DNA of 64,000 nt from Pelagibacterales bacterium SAG-MED15. Lineage in GTDB: Bacteria; Pseudomonadota; Alphaproteobacteria; Pelagibacterales; Pelagibacteraceae. The stretch is taken from contig JACWDM010000002.1 of assembly GCA_014654065.1 (NCBI GenBank), forward strand, positions 62,001 through 126,000, written 5' to 3'. The position numbers and the translations under genes are program-made. Shown here in pieces: positions 10,611-19,178 of the stretch. Positions within the stretch are counted from its first letter, which is position 1, and the number at the start of each line of letters is the position of its first letter. The notes below the pieces were generated by a model that saw nothing but the letters and a program-made list of their open reading frames with translations, did no database searches and was not told the origin of the DNA.

Positions 10611-10625
10611 AATACTTATAAACAT
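10611..10625 (+). repeat. 15-bp direct repeat, copy 2, in the origin gap
   Basis: Second exact copy of AATACTTATAAACAT. It ends 9 bp before the start codon of the PPDK-regulator gene, so protein binding here could also affect that gene's transcription. Confidence 0.8.
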
Positions 10626-10633
10626 ACTTATTC

Positions 10634-11458
10634 ATGAATAATTCATATCAAATATATTTAATATCAGACTCAACTGGAGAGACATTAGATAGAATTTTTA
10701 TAGCCCTTAAAGCCCAATTTAAAAATTTTTCTTATGAAACTAATCATTTTTCTTTTACTAGAACAGAAAATCAAGTTCTAAAAATACTAACAAATATAAA
10801 AAATAAAAAAAAAATAATTATACTTTATACAATAGTTGATAATAATCTTTCAAAATTTTTAGATCAAGAAGCAAAGAAGTTAAAAGTTGCATGTTTTAAT
10901 GCATTAGGTGATTTAATATTAAGTTTTTCAAAACAGCTAGATCAAGAAGCTTCATTTAAACCAAGCGGACAACATGCCTTGAATGAAGAATATTATGAGA
11001 GAATAGAAGCTATTCAATTCACCATGAATCATGACGATGGGAATTTATCAAATGATATAAATAAATCTGATATAATTTTATTAGGAGTTAGTAGAACAAG
11101 CAAAACGCCTACATCAATTTATCTTGCAAACAAAGGATTTAAGGTTTCGAATATTCCTCTTGTAAATGAAAACTCAATACCAAATAGTCTAAAAAATAAT
11201 AAAAATAAAATATGTATTATAGGATTAACCGCAGAACCAAACAGATTAGTTGAAGTAAGGAAGAATAGGATGAGTTCTCTTAAAGATAACACAAGTACAA
11301 ACTATGTAAATTTTGAAAAAATTTCACAAGAAGTTGAAGAAGCAAAAAAAACTTTTCAAAAGTACAAATGGCCAGTAATTGATGTCAGTAGAAAATCAGT
11401 TGAAGAAACAGCTGCATCAGTTATAAAAATTTTTGAAATAAGTAAAAAAAATGTCTGA
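10634..11458 (+). CDS. Pyruvate phosphate dikinase / PEP synthase regulatory protein (DUF299 kinase-phosphorylase)
   Basis: Bifunctional ADP-dependent kinase / Pi-dependent phosphorylase that switches PPDK or PEP synthase off and on. The protein has 274 aa. The N-terminal YLISDSTGETLDRI and the P-loop GVSRTSKTPTS (151-161), followed by LANKGFKVSNIPLV, are diagnostic of the family. The first gene right of the proposed origin, it is followed by maf with an 8-bp overlap, as in Caulobacter CC_0001-CC_0002. Whether the target is PPDK or PEP synthase cannot be told from here. Confidence 0.93.
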   Translation: MNNSYQIYLISDSTGETLDRIFIALKAQFKNFSYETNHFSFTRTENQVLKILTNIKNKKKIIILYTIVDNNLSKFLDQEAKKLKVACFNALGDLILSFSKQLDQEASFKPSGQHALNEEYYERIEAIQFTMNHDDGNLSNDINKSDIILLGVSRTSKTPTSIYLANKGFKVSNIPLVNENSIPNSLKNNKNKICIIGLTAEPNRLVEVRKNRMSSLKDNTSTNYVNFEKISQEVEEAKKTFQKYKWPVIDVSRKSVEETAASVIKIFEISKKNV

Positions 11459-12035
11459 AATTATATTAGCGTCGAAAAGTAAAATAAGGTTAGAAATATT
11501 AAAAAAAAATAGAATTAATTGTAAGTCACAACCATCAAATATTGATGAAGATGAAATTAAATATTCAATGACAAAACAAGGAGCTTCACCAGAGGATATA
11601 TCAAAAAGCTTAGCTGAGTTAAAGGCAAACAAAATTAGTCAAAAAAACCCTGAAAAAGTGGTTATAGGCGCTGATAGTGTAATTGATTTTGAAAACGAGA
11701 TTATTTCTAAACCTAAAAACAGAGATGAGGCTTTAGATATACTTAAAAAACTTAATGGAAAAAATCATTTTTTAATCAGCTCTGTGTGTATTTCAAAAAA
11801 TGGATCTATGATATGGAAATGTACAGATAAAGCAGAACTAATCATGAAGCAAATGACAGAAAATCAGCTGAAAATCTATTTATCTAAAATAGACGATGAA
11901 AAATTATATGCTTATAATGTCTATCAAATAGAAGGTGAAGGAAAAAATTTATTTGTAAGCATAAAGGGAGACGTTGATACTATCATGGGGCTTCCAATCA
12001 ATAAAATAAAAGAATACTTAAAAGGTATAAAGTGA
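11451..12035 (+). CDS. maf: Maf-family nucleoside triphosphate pyrophosphatase
   Basis: House-cleaning pyrophosphatase that hydrolyses dTTP/UTP or modified nucleotides such as m7GTP. The protein has 194 aa. It starts with the Maf signature ILASKSKIRLEIL, contains VIGADSVIDFENEIISKP with the catalytic Asp, and ends with the GDVDTIMGLPINKIKEYL motif. It overlaps both neighbours: the PPDK regulator by 8 bp and aroE by GTGA. The substrate subclass cannot be settled by eye. Confidence 0.93.
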   Translation: MSEIILASKSKIRLEILKKNRINCKSQPSNIDEDEIKYSMTKQGASPEDISKSLAELKANKISQKNPEKVVIGADSVIDFENEIISKPKNRDEALDILKKLNGKNHFLISSVCISKNGSMIWKCTDKAELIMKQMTENQLKIYLSKIDDEKLYAYNVYQIEGEGKNLFVSIKGDVDTIMGLPINKIKEYLKGIK

Positions 12036-12826
12036 AAAAATATATTGTTGTAGGAAATCCGATAGGTCATTCTTTATCTCCCGAAATTCATAATTATTGG
12101 TTTAAGAAAAACAATATTGATGCAAATTATGAAAAAAAACTTTTAAATAAAACCGATATACCAAAAGTTATATCTGAAATTAGAAAAAAAGAACTAAATG
12201 GCGTTAATATTACAGTGCCATTTAAAAAGGACTTCATAAATTTTGTTGATGAAATCACCCATGAAGCAAAAGAGACAAATTCAGTAAATACCTTATATCT
12301 TTCAAACGACAAGGTCATTGGTCACAATACAGATGTTGGGGGTTTCGAATTGGCAATAAGACATTGTAAGTACGATATAAATAAAAAAAAAGTACTAATA
12401 ATAGGTGCCGGAGGAGTCGTTTCCTCTATCATTGTTGCTTTAAAAAAAATGAAAGTTGAAAAAATTTTTTTAAAAAACAGAACAATGGAAAAAGCAAAAA
12501 CATTATTAAAAGGCTTTCCTGGTGTCGATTTAGTTAAGTGGGAAGATATAATAAATGTCGACATGATAATTAATGCTACTAGTGTTGGTCTTAAAGATGG
12601 AGAAAGTTTAGGTATTGATTTAAAGGGTTTTGGAAAAAATAAATTTTTTTATGACGTAATATATAATCCAAAAGAGACAAAGTTTCTAAACGAAGCCAGA
12701 AGTTTAGGCAATATTGTGGAAAATGGAAAAATGATGTTTATATATCAAGCACACCAAGCCTTTTCTGTGTGGCATAAAATTTTTCCAGAAATAGATGATG
12801 AATTAATCAAATTAGTTGAAAAATGA
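12032..12826 (+). CDS. aroE: Shikimate 5-dehydrogenase
   Basis: NADPH-dependent reduction of 3-dehydroshikimate to shikimate in aromatic amino-acid synthesis. The protein has 264 aa. The N-terminal GNPIGHSLSPEIHNYWF and GVNITVPFK carry the catalytic Lys. The NADP-binding loop IIGAGGVVSS and motif NATSVGL are present. The start is GTG, overlapping the maf stop (GTGA); the stop overlaps coaE (ATGA). Normal length. Confidence 0.97.
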   Translation: MKKYIVVGNPIGHSLSPEIHNYWFKKNNIDANYEKKLLNKTDIPKVISEIRKKELNGVNITVPFKKDFINFVDEITHEAKETNSVNTLYLSNDKVIGHNTDVGGFELAIRHCKYDINKKKVLIIGAGGVVSSIIVALKKMKVEKIFLKNRTMEKAKTLLKGFPGVDLVKWEDIINVDMIINATSVGLKDGESLGIDLKGFGKNKFFYDVIYNPKETKFLNEARSLGNIVENGKMMFIYQAHQAFSVWHKIFPEIDDELIKLVEK

Positions 12827-13401
12827 AAAAAATAGCAGTGGTAGGTAAAATTGGTTCTGGGAAAAGTTATGTAGCGTCTTCATTTGGCTTTCCAGTTTTT
12901 AACGCAGATCATGAAGTATCAAAAATTTATAAAAGTAATATAAATTTTTTTAAGAATTTAAAAAAAAAATTACCAAAATTTATTAAATCTTTTCCAATTA
13001 AAAAAAAGGAAATTTTAAAAAGTATATTAAGTAATAAAAAAAATTTAAAACTTATTACAAGAATAGTTCATCCAATTGTAAGAAAAAAAATGATCTATTT
13101 TTTAAAAAAAAATAAAAATAAAAAAGCAGTTATTTTGGATATTCCGTTATACTTTGAAAATAAAATAAATAAAAAAGGAGATGTGATACTTTATATAGAC
13201 GCAAAGGATAATAAGATAATTACTAGATTAAAAAAGAGACCGAATTATAATAAAAAATTATTAGATGAATTTAAAAAAATTCAAAAGAAAAGTGATTTTA
13301 AAAAAAAAAAATCAAGCTATATAATAGTAAATGACTTTAATTCAAGTTCTATAAAAAAACACATTAAAGTTTTAAAGAAAAGGATTCTCGAAACAAAATG
13401 A
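12823..13401 (+). CDS. coaE: Dephospho-CoA kinase
   Basis: Last step of coenzyme A synthesis: phosphorylates the 3'-OH of dephospho-CoA. The protein has 192 aa. The P-loop is GKIGSGKS (8-15), the substrate region FPVFNADHEVSKIY, and RIVHPIVRKKM and VILDIPLYFE follow. Lysine content is extreme in the second half (runs of AAA codons), consistent with AT pressure rather than loss of function. It overlaps aroE and dnaQ by 4 bp each. Confidence 0.95.
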   Translation: MKKIAVVGKIGSGKSYVASSFGFPVFNADHEVSKIYKSNINFFKNLKKKLPKFIKSFPIKKKEILKSILSNKKNLKLITRIVHPIVRKKMIYFLKKNKNKKAVILDIPLYFENKINKKGDVILYIDAKDNKIITRLKKRPNYNKKLLDEFKKIQKKSDFKKKKSSYIIVNDFNSSSIKKHIKVLKKRILETK

Positions 13402-14075
13402 GTTTTAAAGAAATAATACTTGATACAGAAACAACAGGCTTAGATGTTAGAGATGGTCATAGAGTTGTTGAAATTGGATGTATAGAAATTGAAAATTTTG
13501 TCCCAACAAAAAATATTTTTCACTGTTATCTAAATCCTGAAAGAAAAGTTTCAGAACAAGCTCTTAAGGTTCATGGCTATTCAGATGAATTTTTAGCTAA
13601 ACAAAAAAAATTTTCTGAGATAGCTGAAGAGTTTTTAGAATTTATCAATGGAAAAAAACTTGTAATTCATAATGCTAAGTTTGATATAACTCATCTTAAT
13701 AACGAATTAGGATTAATAAATAAAAATAGAATAGATATAAAGGCAGTTATAGATACACTTGAAATTGCTAAAAATAAATTTCCAGGTGCACAAATAAGTT
13801 TAGATGCTTTGTGTAAACGATATAAAATTGATAATTCTCGAAGAGAAAAACATACAGCAATCATTGATTGTGAGCTTTTATCCAAAGTTTATGTTAATCT
13901 TTTAGATCAAAAAGAACCTGTGCTTAATTTTAATGATTTCGATCAGTCTAAGTTTAATAAGAATTATAATGAGAAAAATATCTCTTATTGCAAAAAGATT
14001 TTAAAACCAACTACTGAAGAAAAAGAAGCTCATAAGTTATTCATTCAAAAAAACTTAAAGAAGAATTATTTTTAA
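13398..14075 (+). CDS. dnaQ: DNA polymerase III epsilon subunit (3'-5' proofreading exonuclease)
   Basis: Proofreading exonuclease of the replicative polymerase. The protein has 225 aa. DEDDh motifs: Exo I LDTETTGLD (about 8-16), Exo II HNAKFDITHLNNEL, Exo III REKHTAIIDCELLSKVY with the His and Asp. The C-terminus carries the short tail for alpha binding. It is the last gene of the maf-aroE-coaE-dnaQ run next to the origin and converges on secB (4-bp overlap). Confidence 0.97.
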   Translation: MSFKEIILDTETTGLDVRDGHRVVEIGCIEIENFVPTKNIFHCYLNPERKVSEQALKVHGYSDEFLAKQKKFSEIAEEFLEFINGKKLVIHNAKFDITHLNNELGLINKNRIDIKAVIDTLEIAKNKFPGAQISLDALCKRYKIDNSRREKHTAIIDCELLSKVYVNLLDQKEPVLNFNDFDQSKFNKNYNEKNISYCKKILKPTTEEKEAHKLFIQKNLKKNYF

Positions 14076-14503
14076 TTAAATTTTTCTTTAAATAGTTTAT
14101 TAAAATCAACCTTTTTTTCAAATTTTACTCCCGAATATCCGGAATCGATTAATAAGTTTAATAATATTTTCTCAAGTTTTGGGTAAATATCATTCTGGAC
14201 ATCACATAAAATTATTTTTTGTAATTCTTTTTTTTCCTCTACCTCATTTTCAATTTTAACTATAGAGGAATAAACAACTTCAAAATAAGATTTTTTTTCT
14301 GGTTTTGATTTGTCTTGGAATTTAAGAGTTGTATTTATTTCTATAAGTTTATTTTTTAATGGTTTTGAAGAAATATCAATATCAAGTTCATATTTGTTTA
14401 TATTACTTTTTGTGTATAAAAAACTTTCAACATCAGGTGTTTCGCTTGACATATCTTTTACGTAGTTAGATAATATTTTATATTTATTTGTTATTTTTTT
14501 CAT
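14072..14503 (-). CDS. secB: Protein-export chaperone SecB
   Basis: Tetrameric cytosolic chaperone that keeps preproteins unfolded for SecA. The protein has 143 aa. The N-terminal SNYVKDMSSETPDVESF matches the SecB strand 1, and EVVYSSIVKIENE, YPKLEKILLNLLIDSGYSGVKF and the hydrophobic C-terminal half fit the fold. Divergent in detail, but it is in the SecB position next to dnaQ, as in Caulobacter. It overlaps fxsA by 20 bp. Confidence 0.88.
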   Translation of the reverse strand: MKKITNKYKILSNYVKDMSSETPDVESFLYTKSNINKYELDIDISSKPLKNKLIEINTTLKFQDKSKPEKKSYFEVVYSSIVKIENEVEEKKELQKIILCDVQNDIYPKLEKILLNLLIDSGYSGVKFEKKVDFNKLFKEKFN

Positions 14504-14903
14504 CTATATCTTCAGCATGCCCTTCGATCATATCTTCTTCATCATTTTTATTTGTTGATTGTTTATTTTTAATTTTTCTAAATAAAATTTTTCTTGTTGG
14601 TGGAAAAATCATGAAAAGACCAACAACATCAGTTGCAAAACCAGGAATAATTAATAAAAAAGCTGCAAATGCCAGAGCAGCTCCAGAGACCATTTCGTAA
14701 ATAGGTAATTCATTTTTAACTAATTGAGACATCCCAGATTTTAATGTGTTAAAGCCCTCATATCTAGCGTAAAGAACACCAATAAATGCAGTTATGAAAA
14801 TTAGAGAAATTGTATTGAAGGCTCCAATTTTTCCTCCAATTTCTATAAATAGGTATATTTCAATAATTGGTATTAATATAATCAACAATAATATAGCGTT
14901 CAT
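14484..14903 (-). CDS. fxsA: FxsA family membrane protein
   Basis: Small cytoplasmic-membrane protein; in E. coli, FxsA relieves exclusion of phage T7 by F plasmids, but the physiological role is not known. The protein has 139 aa with about four hydrophobic segments. Family motif regions are PIIEIYLFIEIGGKIGAFNT near the N-terminus and LLIIPGFATDVVGLFMIFPPTR (about 84-105). The tail after 110 is charged and disordered-looking. It sits between secB and the divergent Tim44-like gene. Confidence 0.9.
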   Translation of the reverse strand: MNAILLLIILIPIIEIYLFIEIGGKIGAFNTISLIFITAFIGVLYARYEGFNTLKSGMSQLVKNELPIYEMVSGAALAFAAFLLIIPGFATDVVGLFMIFPPTRKILFRKIKNKQSTNKNDEEDMIEGHAEDIDEKNNK

Positions 14904-14961
14904 TTGTCTTTAGTCTAATTTGCTAGTTGAAATTAAGCAACATAGTAAATATTATTTAATT

Positions 14962-15549
14962 ATGAATTATAGTTTTGAATATATTGATATTATACTTTTA
15001 GCAATGATCGCAGGCTTTATATTTTTAAGATTAAGGGGAATTCTAGGCAAAAAGTCTGGTTATGAGGATGAAGTAGCATCAAATTTTCCTCGAGATTTTT
15101 CTAATCAACCAATTAAAAAAAATCATAAAAATTTAGAGTTTGATGATGAGGCAAAAAATAATTTTATTAAAGGTGCTAAAATTGCGTATGAAAATATAGT
15201 TGTAAGTTTCGCATCAGGAAATTTAAGCGGTGTAAAACAGATACTAAGTAAAAAGGTTTATGATCAGTTTGAAAAAGCCATTAATGATAGAAAGTCTAAT
15301 GGTCAGATTTCTGAAACTACTTTCATAGGTGTCAATTCTGCAGAAATCAGAAATCATGAAAACAAAAAAGATTTTTTAGAAGTTACAGTTGATTTTGCAA
15401 GTGAAATAATTTCATGCATAAAAGACAAAGATAATAAAATTTTAGATGGTGATCCAACTAAAGTAAAAAAAGTTTATGATACATGGATATTTTCTAAAGA
15501 AATATCCTCTAACAATCCGAATTGGCTTCTAATTGGAACAGAGAGTTGA
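14962..15549 (+). CDS. Tim44-like domain membrane-anchored protein
   Basis: 195 aa from the ATG at 14962. The track start is a TTG 14 codons upstream and adds an unlikely MLVEIKQHSKYYLI extension. One N-terminal membrane helix (YIDIILLAMIAGFIFLRL) is followed by a linker and a Tim44/TimA-type domain (FIKGAKIAYENIVVSFASGNL ... DTWIFSKEISSNNPNWLLIGTES). In mitochondria Tim44 recruits Hsp70 to the import channel; the bacterial form in this position beside secB and Smr is inner-membrane and of unsettled role. It abuts the Smr gene without a gap. Confidence 0.85.
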   Translation: MNYSFEYIDIILLAMIAGFIFLRLRGILGKKSGYEDEVASNFPRDFSNQPIKKNHKNLEFDDEAKNNFIKGAKIAYENIVVSFASGNLSGVKQILSKKVYDQFEKAINDRKSNGQISETTFIGVNSAEIRNHENKKDFLEVTVDFASEIISCIKDKDNKILDGDPTKVKKVYDTWIFSKEISSNNPNWLLIGTES

Positions 15550-15960
15550 TTGAGTAATATTAGCGATAAAGATAAAAAAGACTGGAATACTTTTTTAAAG
15601 AGCACTGAAAAGATAGAAGATAAAGACAAAACTTCTTATAAAGATAATAAAACTACACTTTCGAAATCAATCGATCTTCATGGTTACACTTTAGATGAAG
15701 CAAATAGAAAAGTCAGTGAATTAATACATCAAAGTTTTGAAAATAATATAAGAAATTTAAATATAATTACAGGCAAAGGAAACAGGTCGAATAATCAGAA
15801 AGATCCATACCAGTCAAAAGATTTATCAATATTAAAATATTCAGTGCCAAATTTTGTAATGAATAACTTAGATTTAATGAACAAAATTATAAGTATCGAT
15901 AACGAGTCGATAGAAGATTTATCAAGTGGAAGTTTTAGAATTTATTTAAAAAAAAAATGA
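15550..15960 (+). CDS. Smr domain protein
   Basis: 136 aa starting at TTG immediately after the stop of the Tim44-like gene; no ATG fits nearby. After a charged N-terminal region the Smr (small MutS-related) domain begins at SIDLHGYTLDEANRKVSELIHQSFENNIRNLNIITGKG (about 39-76), with the DLHG and TGKG motifs. These domains are generally nucleic-acid binding or nicking. The C-terminal half is less typical: the usual HG(H)G-type strand is replaced by Asn/Ser-rich sequence. The function is not known beyond the domain. Confidence 0.82.
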   Translation: MSNISDKDKKDWNTFLKSTEKIEDKDKTSYKDNKTTLSKSIDLHGYTLDEANRKVSELIHQSFENNIRNLNIITGKGNRSNNQKDPYQSKDLSILKYSVPNFVMNNLDLMNKIISIDNESIEDLSSGSFRIYLKKK

Positions 15961-17331
15961 TTATAAGATAAACTTTGAAAGATCTGTATCTTTTACTAAT
16001 TCACCAATATTATCTTTGATATATTTTGAATTTACAACTATTTTTTCTCCAGATCTATCGGTTGCTGTAAAACTAATTTCATCCAAAACTCTTTCGATAA
16101 TAGTATGGAGTCTTCTTGCTCCTATATTCTCAACTGTTGAGTTAACCTCAGTTGCTATATTAGCAATCGCATCAATACCATCTTCTGAAAATTCTAGATC
16201 AACATTTTCAGTTTTTAATAAGGCTTTGTATTGCTTAATTAAACTATTATCTGGCTCTCTTAAAATCTTTTTAAAGTCTTCGCTTGTTAAAGCTTCTAGC
16301 TCAACTCTAATTGGCAGTCTACCTTGCAACTCTGGGAGTAGATCAGATGGTTTTGCAAGTTGAAAAGCACCTGATGCAATAAATAGGATATGATCAGTTT
16401 TTATTGGCCCATACTTAGTACTAACAGTTGTACCCTCAATTAAAGGTAATAAATCTCTTTGAACACCTTCCCTTGAAACATCACCACCTACTCGATCAGT
16501 TCGTGCTGAAATTTTATCTATTTCATCTAAGAAAACTATACCATTATTTTCTGTTGAATTTTTTGCTGATTTAATAATTTTATCTTGCTCTATCAATTTA
16601 TCAGACTCTTCATTAATTAAAATTTCATGGGATTCCTTAACTGTCATTTTTTTCTTCCTTTGCTGTTTTCCCATTCCCTTACCAAGCATTTCACCAATAT
16701 TTATCATACCAACATTTGCCCCAGGCATACCAGGTATCTCAAATGATGGCATAGAAGAGTTACTTTCGTTTACAGCAATCTCGATTTCATTCTCATCCAG
16801 ATCACCATTTCTTAATCTTTTTCTAAAACTTTCTCTTGTTGCTACACTTGCCTTGTTTCCAACAATCGCATCTAAAACTTTCTCTTCCGCTTGCTTTTGT
16901 GCTTGTGCATGCACTTCTTTTCTTTTTTTAACTTTTTCCATTGCTATGGCAATCTCTAAAAGATCTCTAACTATTTGTTCGACATCTCTTCCTACATAAC
17001 CAACCTCAGTGAACCTAGTTGCCTCAACTTTAACAAATGGTGCTTCTGCAAGTTTAGATAGTCTTCTCGAAATTTCTGTTTTACCAACTCCTGTTGGTCC
17101 AATCATAAGGATATTCTTTGGAAGAACTTCATCTTTCATCTCGTCTTTTAATGCCTGCCTTCTCCATCTATTTCTTAAAGCAATAGCTACAGCTCTTTTC
17201 GCTTTGTTTTGTCCAATAACAAATCTATCTAATTCTGAAACTATTTCTCTTGGAGAAAGAGAGCTTATATAGGTTTCATTACCTTTTTTTTCTCCTTTAG
17301 GAACTAGTGGAGTTACATTAGATTTTTCCAT
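15961..17331 (-). CDS. hslU: HslU, ATPase subunit of the HslVU protease
   Basis: AAA+ unfoldase that feeds substrates to HslV. The protein has 456 aa. [33 protein letters not shown] leads to Walker [10 protein letters not shown]. The I-domain lies in the middle, Walker [11 protein letters not shown] follows, then the sensor region [13 protein letters not shown]. The C-terminus ends DLSKFIL, matching the activating HslU tail. The stop and start codons of hslU and hslV share position 17331, so they are co-translated. Confidence 0.98.
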   Translation of the reverse strand: MEKSNVTPLVPKGEKKGNETYISSLSPREIVSELDRFVIGQNKAKRAVAIALRNRWRRQALKDEMKDEVLPKNILMIGPTGVGKTEISRRLSKLAEAPFVKVEATRFTEVGYVGRDVEQIVRDLLEIAIAMEKVKKRKEVHAQAQKQAEEKVLDAIVGNKASVATRESFRKRLRNGDLDENEIEIAVNESNSSMPSFEIPGMPGANVGMINIGEMLGKGMGKQQRKKKMTVKESHEILINEESDKLIEQDKIIKSAKNSTENNGIVFLDEIDKISARTDRVGGDVSREGVQRDLLPLIEGTTVSTKYGPIKTDHILFIASGAFQLAKPSDLLPELQGRLPIRVELEALTSEDFKKILREPDNSLIKQYKALLKTENVDLEFSEDGIDAIANIATEVNSTVENIGARRLHTIIERVLDEISFTATDRSGEKIVVNSKYIKDNIGELVKDTDLSKFIL

Positions 17332-17846
17332 TATATTTTTTCCATATTTATATTGTCATTTGTAAATACACAAATTTCAGAAGCAACTTTTATTGCCTTT
17401 TTTGCAATTTCTTCTGCAGATAAATCCGTATCCATTAATACTTTTGCTGACGCTAAAGCATAATTTCCACCTGAGCCAATTCCTATTACATCACCTTCAG
17501 GCTCTAAAACATCTCCAGTTCCAGAAATTATAAAACTTTTTTCTTTATCTCCAATTGCCATTAATGCCTCAAGTCTTCTTAAGTATTTGTCTGTTCGCCA
17601 ATCTTTTGCAAGTTCTACAGCAGCTCTAGTTAAATTTCCGGCATGTTTTTCTAATTTTGATTCCAATCTCTCAAATAGCGTTAGTGCATCTGCTGTTGAC
17701 CCAGCAAAACCTGCTATCACATTTCTTTTCTCAATTTTTCTGACTTTGTTTGCAGTTCTTTTGATGACAGTATTTCCCATACTAACTTGTCCATCACTAG
17801 CAACTACAACATTATTATCTTTTCTTACTAATACAATCGTTGTCAT
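17331..17846 (-). CDS. hslV: HslV, peptidase subunit of the HslVU protease
   Basis: Threonine peptidase ring of the HslVU complex. The protein has 171 aa. After Met removal the catalytic Thr is residue 2 ([27 protein letters not shown]). [17 protein letters not shown] and [13 protein letters not shown] are intact. A heat-shock-type promoter is visible just upstream (separate entry), which fits the heat-shock control known for hslVU. Full length. Confidence 0.98.
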   Translation of the reverse strand: MTTIVLVRKDNNVVVASDGQVSMGNTVIKRTANKVRKIEKRNVIAGFAGSTADALTLFERLESKLEKHAGNLTRAAVELAKDWRTDKYLRRLEALMAIGDKEKSFIISGTGDVLEPEGDVIGIGSGGNYALASAKVLMDTDLSAEEIAKKAIKVASEICVFTNDNINMEKI

Positions 17847-17853
17847 AGTTATT

Positions 17854-17881
17854 AAATGGATATTAATTTGAAGAGTTCAAG
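17854..17881 (-). promoter_or_regulatory. Candidate RpoH (heat-shock) promoter for hslVU
   Basis: On the minus strand CTTGAA (17881-17876), 14 nt, then ATCCATTT (17861-17854). This resembles the sigma-32 pattern CTTGAA / CCCCATNT (6/6 and 6/8). The -10 ends only 7 nt before the hslV ATG, so the transcript would start at or next to the start codon. The -35 hexamer lies within a perfect 12-bp palindrome TCAAGGCCTTGA (17877-17888), apart from one base. Confidence 0.5.
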
Positions 17882-17936
17882 GCCTTGATTACTTTTATTG
17901 ATCTAAGCAAATAATGAATATATACGTATTAAAATA

Positions 17937-18527
17937 ATGAAAAGAAAAGCTGATATTACTAGAAAAACAAAAGAAACATCAATAAAGGTAGAACTTAATA
18001 TTGATGGTAAGGGCCAATACAAAATTGACACAGGAATTGGTTTCTTGGATCACATGCTAGAACAACTATCAAAACATTCATCAATTGATCTTAAAGTTAA
18101 AGCAAAAGGAGATACTCATATTGATTTACATCATACGACGGAGGATACAGGTATTGCGATTGGTGAATGCCTAAAAAAAGCATCAAAAAATTTTGTTGGA
18201 ATAAAAAGATACGCGCATGCTCTTTTGCCTATGGATGAAACACTGACTAGAGTAGCGCTAGATGTGTCTAACAGGCCATATCTAATTTGGAATGTTAAAT
18301 TAAAAGTTGAGAAATTAGGTGAAATGGATACAGAATTATTTAAAGAATGGTTCCAAGCTTTTGCGCAATCTGCAGGAATTACACTTCACGTAGAAAACAT
18401 TTATGGTGATAATAGTCACCATATTATTGAATCTTGTTATAAAGGACTAGCTAGATCACTTAGAGCTGCGCTTGAATTAGATCCCAAAAATAAAAATACA
18501 GCGCCCTCTACAAAAGGTTCTTTATAA
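17937..18527 (+). CDS. hisB: Imidazoleglycerol-phosphate dehydratase
   Basis: Dehydrates imidazole glycerol phosphate to imidazole acetol phosphate in histidine synthesis. The protein has 196 aa, the monofunctional form without the N-terminal phosphatase of E. coli HisB. The metal-binding signatures [16 protein letters not shown] and [15 protein letters not shown] are intact, as are the second-half [19 protein letters not shown]. It begins a his cluster divergent from hslVU, a known alphaproteobacterial arrangement. Confidence 0.98.
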   Translation: MKRKADITRKTKETSIKVELNIDGKGQYKIDTGIGFLDHMLEQLSKHSSIDLKVKAKGDTHIDLHHTTEDTGIAIGECLKKASKNFVGIKRYAHALLPMDETLTRVALDVSNRPYLIWNVKLKVEKLGEMDTELFKEWFQAFAQSAGITLHVENIYGDNSHHIIESCYKGLARSLRAALELDPKNKNTAPSTKGSL

Positions 18528-18539
18528 AAAAAAGAATTA

Positions 18540-19166
18540 ATGAAAGTCACAATTGTTGATTATAGCTCAGGCAATATAAGCTCTGTAATAAACTCTTTTA
18601 AGGAAGTTGCACAAAACAAAGCAACTATAGAAGTAACTTCAGATTTAAATAAAATTAAATCTTCTGATAAAATTGTTTTGCCAGGACAAGGATCATTTAA
18701 AAGTTGTGTAGATGCTTTAAAAAAAATTAATGGTCTTACAGATACACTTAATGAATTTGCAATAAATGATAAAAAACCTCTTCTTGGTATTTGTGTTGGG
18801 TTGCAAATGTTTGCAGACGTTGGTTATGAAGAAACTGAAACAAAAGGTCTAGGATGGATTCCAGGTAAAGTGTCTAAAATTAATAACCAAAATGGTAAAT
18901 TTAAGCTTCCACATATTGGGTGGAATGAAATTAATATTGTTAAAGATAGTAAGATTTTTAATAATATAGAAGATAAATCCCACATGTATTTTGTGCACAG
19001 TTATGAATTTATACCTGAGGACAAATCCATAATTGCTGCAACAACGGATTATTCATCGAAAGTAGTATGTGCTGCAGAAAAAGAGAATATCTTTGGAACC
19101 CAATTTCACCCTGAAAAGAGTGACAAAATAGGGCTTAGAATAATAGAAAATTTTATTGCATTATAA
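18540..19166 (+). CDS. hisH: Imidazole glycerol phosphate synthase, glutaminase subunit
   Basis: Class I glutamine amidotransferase that supplies ammonia to HisF. The protein has 208 aa. The catalytic Cys is in LLGICVGLQMF (about 81-91) and the His-Glu pair in FGTQFHPEKS near the C-terminus. YFVHSYEF is conserved. It follows hisB after 12 bp. hisF, its partner, is 3.5 kb downstream, beyond tldD, pmbA and hisA. Confidence 0.97.
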   Translation: MKVTIVDYSSGNISSVINSFKEVAQNKATIEVTSDLNKIKSSDKIVLPGQGSFKSCVDALKKINGLTDTLNEFAINDKKPLLGICVGLQMFADVGYEETETKGLGWIPGKVSKINNQNGKFKLPHIGWNEINIVKDSKIFNNIEDKSHMYFVHSYEFIPEDKSIIAATTDYSSKVVCAAEKENIFGTQFHPEKSDKIGLRIIENFIAL

Positions 19167-19178
19167 GAAATTAAAAAA

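Larger units (their letters stand above)
10353..10633. other. oriC: Putative chromosomal replication origin (oriC)
   Basis: A 281-bp gene-free gap, long for this genome, lies where transcription diverges (hemE leftward, PPDK regulator rightward). It holds DnaA-box-like words: CTATCCACA at 10436-10444 (8/9 to TTATCCACA), TTATAAACA at 10520-10528 and 10616-10624, and TTATACACC at 10556-10564 (each 7/9). The rest is almost pure A/T, suitable for unwinding. The neighbour pair hemE / PPDK-regulator is the pair that flanks the mapped Caulobacter origin, and parS is 7 kb away. The call is inferred from context and weak boxes. I did not find CtrA-type sites. Confidence 0.68.

Noticed and set aside
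14920-14961. TTG start for the Tim44-like protein
   Set aside because: The ATG at 14962 is immediately followed by the expected membrane helix; the extension is charged and unusual.
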